DNA of 64,000 nucleotides from Sphingobium sp. WTD-1 (GTDB lineage: Bacteria > Pseudomonadota > Alphaproteobacteria > Sphingomonadales > Sphingomonadaceae): the NCBI RefSeq assembly GCF_030128825.1, contig NZ_CP119127.1:2418001-2482000 (forward strand), read 5' to 3'. A program made the translations under genes and the position numbers. Within the stretch, counting starts at the first letter, position 1. Each line of letters starts with the position of its first letter. Shown here piece after piece: positions 61,224 to 64,000 of this stretch. The notes under the pieces are model-generated. The model did no database searches and was not told the origin of the DNA. It saw only the letters and a program-made list of their open reading frames with translations.

Positions 61224-61394
61224 CGCGCTGTCTGCTCACCTTCAAAATCAACACCAAAGCGCGAAGCAACAGTCCGCCCTCCCGATCCCGCCATCTTCAG
61301 CGTTTGGGGGTGCGGTCGCGCTTCGCGACCCGTACTTCGCTAAGCGCACTTAGCCGCGAACCCATGGATTTACAAGGTTCGCGGCCAGTTCGCT

Positions 61395-61470
61395 TGGCAG
61401 GAGTGGAGGGACTCGAACCCACGGCATTCGGTTTTGGAGACCGACGCTCTACCAACTGAGCTACACTCCT
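61395..61470 (-). tRNA. tRNA-Trp (CCA anticodon)
   Basis: On the minus strand the sequence AGGAGTGTAGCTCAGTTGG starts the acceptor and D arm; the anticodon loop is CTCCAAA (anticodon CCA) on the stem TCGGT/ACCGA; GTGGGTTCGAGTCCC is the T arm; CACTCCT closes the acceptor stem, with discriminator G and an encoded CCA. All four arms pair. It lies upstream of secE, as in many bacteria. Confidence 0.96.
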
Positions 61471-61498
61471 GCACTGGCCCGAGCCAGCGAAGGAGGGC

Positions 61499-61527
61499 GC
61501 TTTAGCGTGGCCTATCGGAGAGGGCAA
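61499..61527 (-). promoter_or_regulatory. Putative promoter of tRNA-Trp (secE operon)
   Basis: Minus-strand TTGCCC (61527-61522) and TAAAGC (61504-61499) are separated by exactly 17 bases, about 30 bases before the tRNA 5' end. Both boxes deviate from consensus, so this is tentative. Confidence 0.4.
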
Positions 61528-61533
61528 GCGACT

Positions 61534-62439
61534 TTATGCAACTTCTTCAACAAGAATATGCGCGCTGGTCTGGCGCTCGGCTTCCGCGTTGATCTGCGCG
61601 CCCAGCAGGACGATATAGGCTGACACGAACAGCCAGAGCTGCAGGATCACCACGGCGGCCAGCGAGCCATAGGTCTTGTTGTAATCGCCGAAGGTCGAGA
61701 CGTAGAAGGAGACGGCCAGCGTCGCCACCAGCCAGAACAGCGTCGCGGCGATCGATCCCACGGTCAGCCATTGCCATTGCACCCGGCGGCGATGCGGGCC
61801 GAAGCGGTAGATCAGGCCGAAGATGCTGCTGGCGAGCAGGCCGGCGCAGATCCAGGTCGTTGCCTTGATCGCGAACAGCACGCCCGGTCCCCAGTTGGTC
61901 AGCAATTTCTGGAGCAGGCCGATGATCGTCGCGGTCACGACGCCGGCGACCACCACCAGGACGGCGGAAAAGGTGATTCCCATCGACACGCGATAGAAGG
62001 CGAAGATATTGCGGCCCTCCTTCTGCGCATAGACGATGTTGAGTGCCTCCATGATCGCGGAGGCGGCGCGGGTGGCGCCATAGACCGCCAGGCCCAGCGC
62101 CAGGAACAGGCCGAAGCCGATCGCCGGCTTGCGCGCGCTGACCATGCCCAGCAACTGGTCGTTAATCAGCTGGGCGGCATCGGCGGGCACGACGGTGATG
62201 ATCGCCTGCATGTGACGGGCCACGATCTGCGGGTCACCGACCAGGCCATAGGTCAGGACGACGGCCGCCAGCAGCGGGGCGATCGACAGGAAGGCATAAT
62301 AAGCGACGCCGGCGGACAGCAGGCCCAGATGATTGGCCGACATGGCAGCATAGACGCGCTTCAATATCTCCCACCAGGCACGGGGCGGGATTTTCCATGG
62401 CGCATCGACATGCACCTGTTGGGCGATCGTTTCGGTCAT
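61534..62439 (-). CDS. YihY/BrkB family membrane protein
   Basis: 301 residues with six membrane segments. The family's signature is near the N-terminus (ANHLGLLSAGVAYYAFLSIAPLLAAVVLTYGLVG), followed by AVYGATRAASAIMEALNIVY and, in the second half, RFGPHRRRVQWQWLTVGSIAATLFWLVATLAVSFYVSTFGDYNKTYGSLAAVVILQLWLF. The group is often misnamed ribonuclease BN; its true function is not established. Divergent from the diguanylate cyclase gene. Confidence 0.92.
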   Translation of the reverse strand: MTETIAQQVHVDAPWKIPPRAWWEILKRVYAAMSANHLGLLSAGVAYYAFLSIAPLLAAVVLTYGLVGDPQIVARHMQAIITVVPADAAQLINDQLLGMVSARKPAIGFGLFLALGLAVYGATRAASAIMEALNIVYAQKEGRNIFAFYRVSMGITFSAVLVVVAGVVTATIIGLLQKLLTNWGPGVLFAIKATTWICAGLLASSIFGLIYRFGPHRRRVQWQWLTVGSIAATLFWLVATLAVSFYVSTFGDYNKTYGSLAAVVILQLWLFVSAYIVLLGAQINAEAERQTSAHILVEEVA

Positions 62440-62562
62440 GCATATCCCCTGCTGAATAAGGACAGCGCCTGAACGCCGATAGGGTTCCCTGATTCGCGTT
62501 CCTCATGGTTTTCCCCGGTTAGGGATTCCCGTTGTTGGAGGATTAACCTCATTTCGCTACCA

Positions 62563-63747
62563 ATGGCCGGTCGCAGCGAGGCGGCAGGGAGCGGACAAGT
62601 GACGGAAACCGGCTGGCAACAGCGGCTGAAGGGCTGGGGCAGCCGGTTCACCGCACCGGTGCCGGACAGCGCGCGCGATGCGGTGCTGGATACCCAATAT
62701 CGCCGTTTCCATCAGGCGCTGCCGCTTTTGTGTCTGCTGATCATGGCCAATGCCGTCGCGATGGGGCTCGCGGTGATGGGCGATCTGCCCCTGTGGCAAC
62801 AGGTGACGCCGCCTGCGCTGATCTTCCTGGCCTGTGCGATATCCCTGCTGCGCTGGCGCGGCGTGCCGATCGCGACCGACGCCAGGGTGCAGGCGCGCAG
62901 CCTGAAGCGGGTCACGCATGTTGCGACCGGGGCCGGGCTGGTGGCGGGGCTGTGGGCGGTCAACGCCTTCACCGAAACCGAAATCTATTATTGCATGGTG
63001 GCGCCGGTGTTCATCGGCATCGGCGCGCTCGTTGCGGCGACGACCCTGCTCAGCGTGCCGCGCGCCGCGATCGGGGCGATGGGGGCGGCGGTGTTGCCGA
63101 TCCTGGTGAAGATGGCGCTCTATGACAATCTGGGCGTGCGGGCGATGGCGGTGATGATGGGGATCGTCACGGTGATGCAGGCCAATCTGGTGCTGGGCAA
63201 GTTTCGCGAGACGGTGGCGATGCTGGTGTCGCAGCGAGACCTGGCGCGGCTGGCCGGCACCGATGCGCTGACCGGGCTCGACAACCGGCTGAGCTTCATG
63301 CGCGCGATCGAAGAGCGGGTGGAGCGGGGCGCGGCCTTCAGCGTGCTGCTCGCCGATCTCGACGGCTTTAAACAGTGCAATGACCTGCATGGCCATCAGG
63401 CGGGCGATGCTTTGCTGACATCATTGGGTGGCCGGCTGCGCGCCCTGATGCCCGACGCGGTGAGCATCGCGCGACTGGGCGGCGACGAATTTGCGCTGCT
63501 CCATGACGCGGAAACCGATGTCGACGCCCTGCATCGGCGCATGCCCGGCATCCGGCAGGCGATCGCCGCGCCGGTAGGCTGGCAGGGGCGCAGCCTGTCG
63601 GTCGGCAGCAGTTTCGGCATCGCGACCTTCCCGCAGGACGGGGCGGAGGCCGCCGCCGTCCTGCATGTCGCCGACACGCGGCTCTATGCGGACAAGCGGC
63701 AGCGCAAAGGGCGACGATTTGTGGGGCCGCAACGCCAGATTGCTTAG
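62563..63747 (+). CDS. Diguanylate cyclase (GGDEF domain, membrane-anchored)
   Basis: 394 residues making c-di-GMP from two GTP. An N-terminal membrane region with about five or six segments (residues 50-210, for example ALPLLCLLIMANAVAMGLAVMG) is followed by the GGDEF domain from about 225: DALTGLDNRLSFMRAI, VLLADLDGFKQCNDLHGHQAGDALL and the active site RLGGDEFALLHDAE. The inhibitory I-site (RxxD five residues before GGDEF) is absent. Start ambiguous: ATG 62563 has no good ribosome site, ATT 62551 lies 11 bases after GGAGGAT, and GTG 62599 has GGGAG upstream. Confidence 0.92.
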   Translation: MAGRSEAAGSGQVTETGWQQRLKGWGSRFTAPVPDSARDAVLDTQYRRFHQALPLLCLLIMANAVAMGLAVMGDLPLWQQVTPPALIFLACAISLLRWRGVPIATDARVQARSLKRVTHVATGAGLVAGLWAVNAFTETEIYYCMVAPVFIGIGALVAATTLLSVPRAAIGAMGAAVLPILVKMALYDNLGVRAMAVMMGIVTVMQANLVLGKFRETVAMLVSQRDLARLAGTDALTGLDNRLSFMRAIEERVERGAAFSVLLADLDGFKQCNDLHGHQAGDALLTSLGGRLRALMPDAVSIARLGGDEFALLHDAETDVDALHRRMPGIRQAIAAPVGWQGRSLSVGSSFGIATFPQDGAEAAAVLHVADTRLYADKRQRKGRRFVGPQRQIA

Positions 63748-63755
63748 GCCTTGAT

Positions 63756-63782
63756 CGCTTCAGGCTGAGTCGGCTTGAAGCG
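63756..63782. terminator. Possible hairpin between convergent genes
   Basis: CGCTTCA (63756-63762) pairs with TGAAGCG (63776-63782). There is no T tract, so termination is only a possibility. Confidence 0.3.
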
Positions 63783-63793
63783 TGAATCAGGCT

Positions 63794-64000
63794 CTAGAAG
63801 AACTGTCCGCCCTTCATGATGCGGCGAGCGCGGCCCTGCACCGGCACCTTGTCGAACGGCGTGTTGCCGGCCGAGGCCGCCATCTTCGCCGAATCGACGA
63901 TCCAGGGCGCGTCGGGATCGACCAGGATCAGGTCGGCGGCGCTGCCGGGCGCGAAGCTGCCGGCATTTACGCCAAGGATCTTCGCCGGATTGGCGCTGAG
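63794..64000 (-). CDS. pyrC: Dihydroorotase-like protein, C-terminal end
   Basis: Last 68 residues of an amidohydrolase reading into the window end: LSANPAKILGVNAGSFAPG, SAADLILVDPDAPWIVDS, then NTPFDKVPVQGRARRIMKGGQFF and a TAG stop. The NPAKILG, DLILVDP and NTPF..... elements match the C-terminus of dihydroorotases (PyrC/PyrX type, pyrimidine synthesis). The catalytic metal residues lie outside the window, so whether it is the active enzyme or a PyrX-like non-catalytic copy cannot be judged. Confidence 0.85.
   Translation of the reverse strand, partial: LSANPAKILGVNAGSFAPGSAADLILVDPDAPWIVDSAKMAASAGNTPFDKVPVQGRARRIMKGGQFF

Noticed and set aside
1..64000. CRISPR array, prophage or restriction-modification system
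   Set aside because: No regularly spaced direct repeats, cas genes, phage structural genes or methylase/endonuclease motifs were seen.

Overview
The window looks like a chromosomal segment of a sphingomonad (Alphaproteobacteria, Sphingomonadaceae; Sphingobium or a near relative is my inference). Reasons: high GC with strong third-position bias, an alphaproteobacterial division cluster whose FtsZ ends in a [13 protein letters not shown] tail, a serine palmitoyltransferase very like the one characterised from Sphingomonas paucimobilis, and two families of palindromic intergenic repeats.

Layout. 1-12.8 kb (+): a tightly overlapping dcw cluster, murF(partial)-mraY-murD-ftsW-murG-murC-(65-aa unknown)-murB-ddl-ftsQ-ftsA-ftsZ, closed by a terminator. 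12.9-16.9 kb (+): a TPR/SPOR-domain protein, a dGTPase-like HD hydrolase and a small unknown protein. 16.97-21.9 kb (+): a tandem glycine riboswitch followed by gcvT, gcvH, gcvPA and gcvPB, the glycine cleavage system. 21.95-23.6 kb (+): a DUF938 methyltransferase and a Tam41-like nucleotidyltransferase. 23.5-34 kb (-): a hybrid histidine kinase, the sphingolipid genes spt and acp, an NDUFS4-like complex I subunit, HrpB helicase, an arylsulfatase, a TauE/SafE permease and a polyprenyl diphosphate synthase. 34.1-46.5 kb, mixed strands: chorismate mutase, cupin-8 protein, EamA transporter, GntP permease with a patatin phospholipase, ccmB/ccmA with a minimal zincin, pterin dehydratase, threonine aldolase, a secreted collagen-like protein, and a lipoprotein coupled to a 777-aa patatin-like protein.

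46.6-48.0 kb is the most clearly disturbed region. A complete 848-bp IS5-family element (IS427-like) has inserted at a TA dinucleotide inside the signal-peptide coding part of a DUF2059 gene. Removing the element and one TA restores a continuous 174-aa secreted protein. 48.4-53.6 kb: an extended SDR, proB, obgE, a TetR regulator and two GNAT acetyltransferases. 53.7-64 kb: rplU-rpmA, two small membrane proteins, a KefB-type antiporter, a DEAD-box helicase with a DbpA domain, rplK-rplA, tRNA-Trp-secE-nusG, a YihY protein, a diguanylate cyclase and the 3' end of a dihydroorotase gene.

Most of the window is core-genome housekeeping: septal wall synthesis, one-carbon metabolism, translation, protein export and membrane lipid synthesis. 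The points most worth a second look are the IS-split DUF2059 gene, the bacterial Tam41-like enzyme overlapping a sensor kinase, the 65-aa protein inside the dcw cluster, the patatin-lipoprotein pair, the structured leader before threonine aldolase, and the intergenic repeat families. I saw no CRISPR array, prophage or complete defence system.
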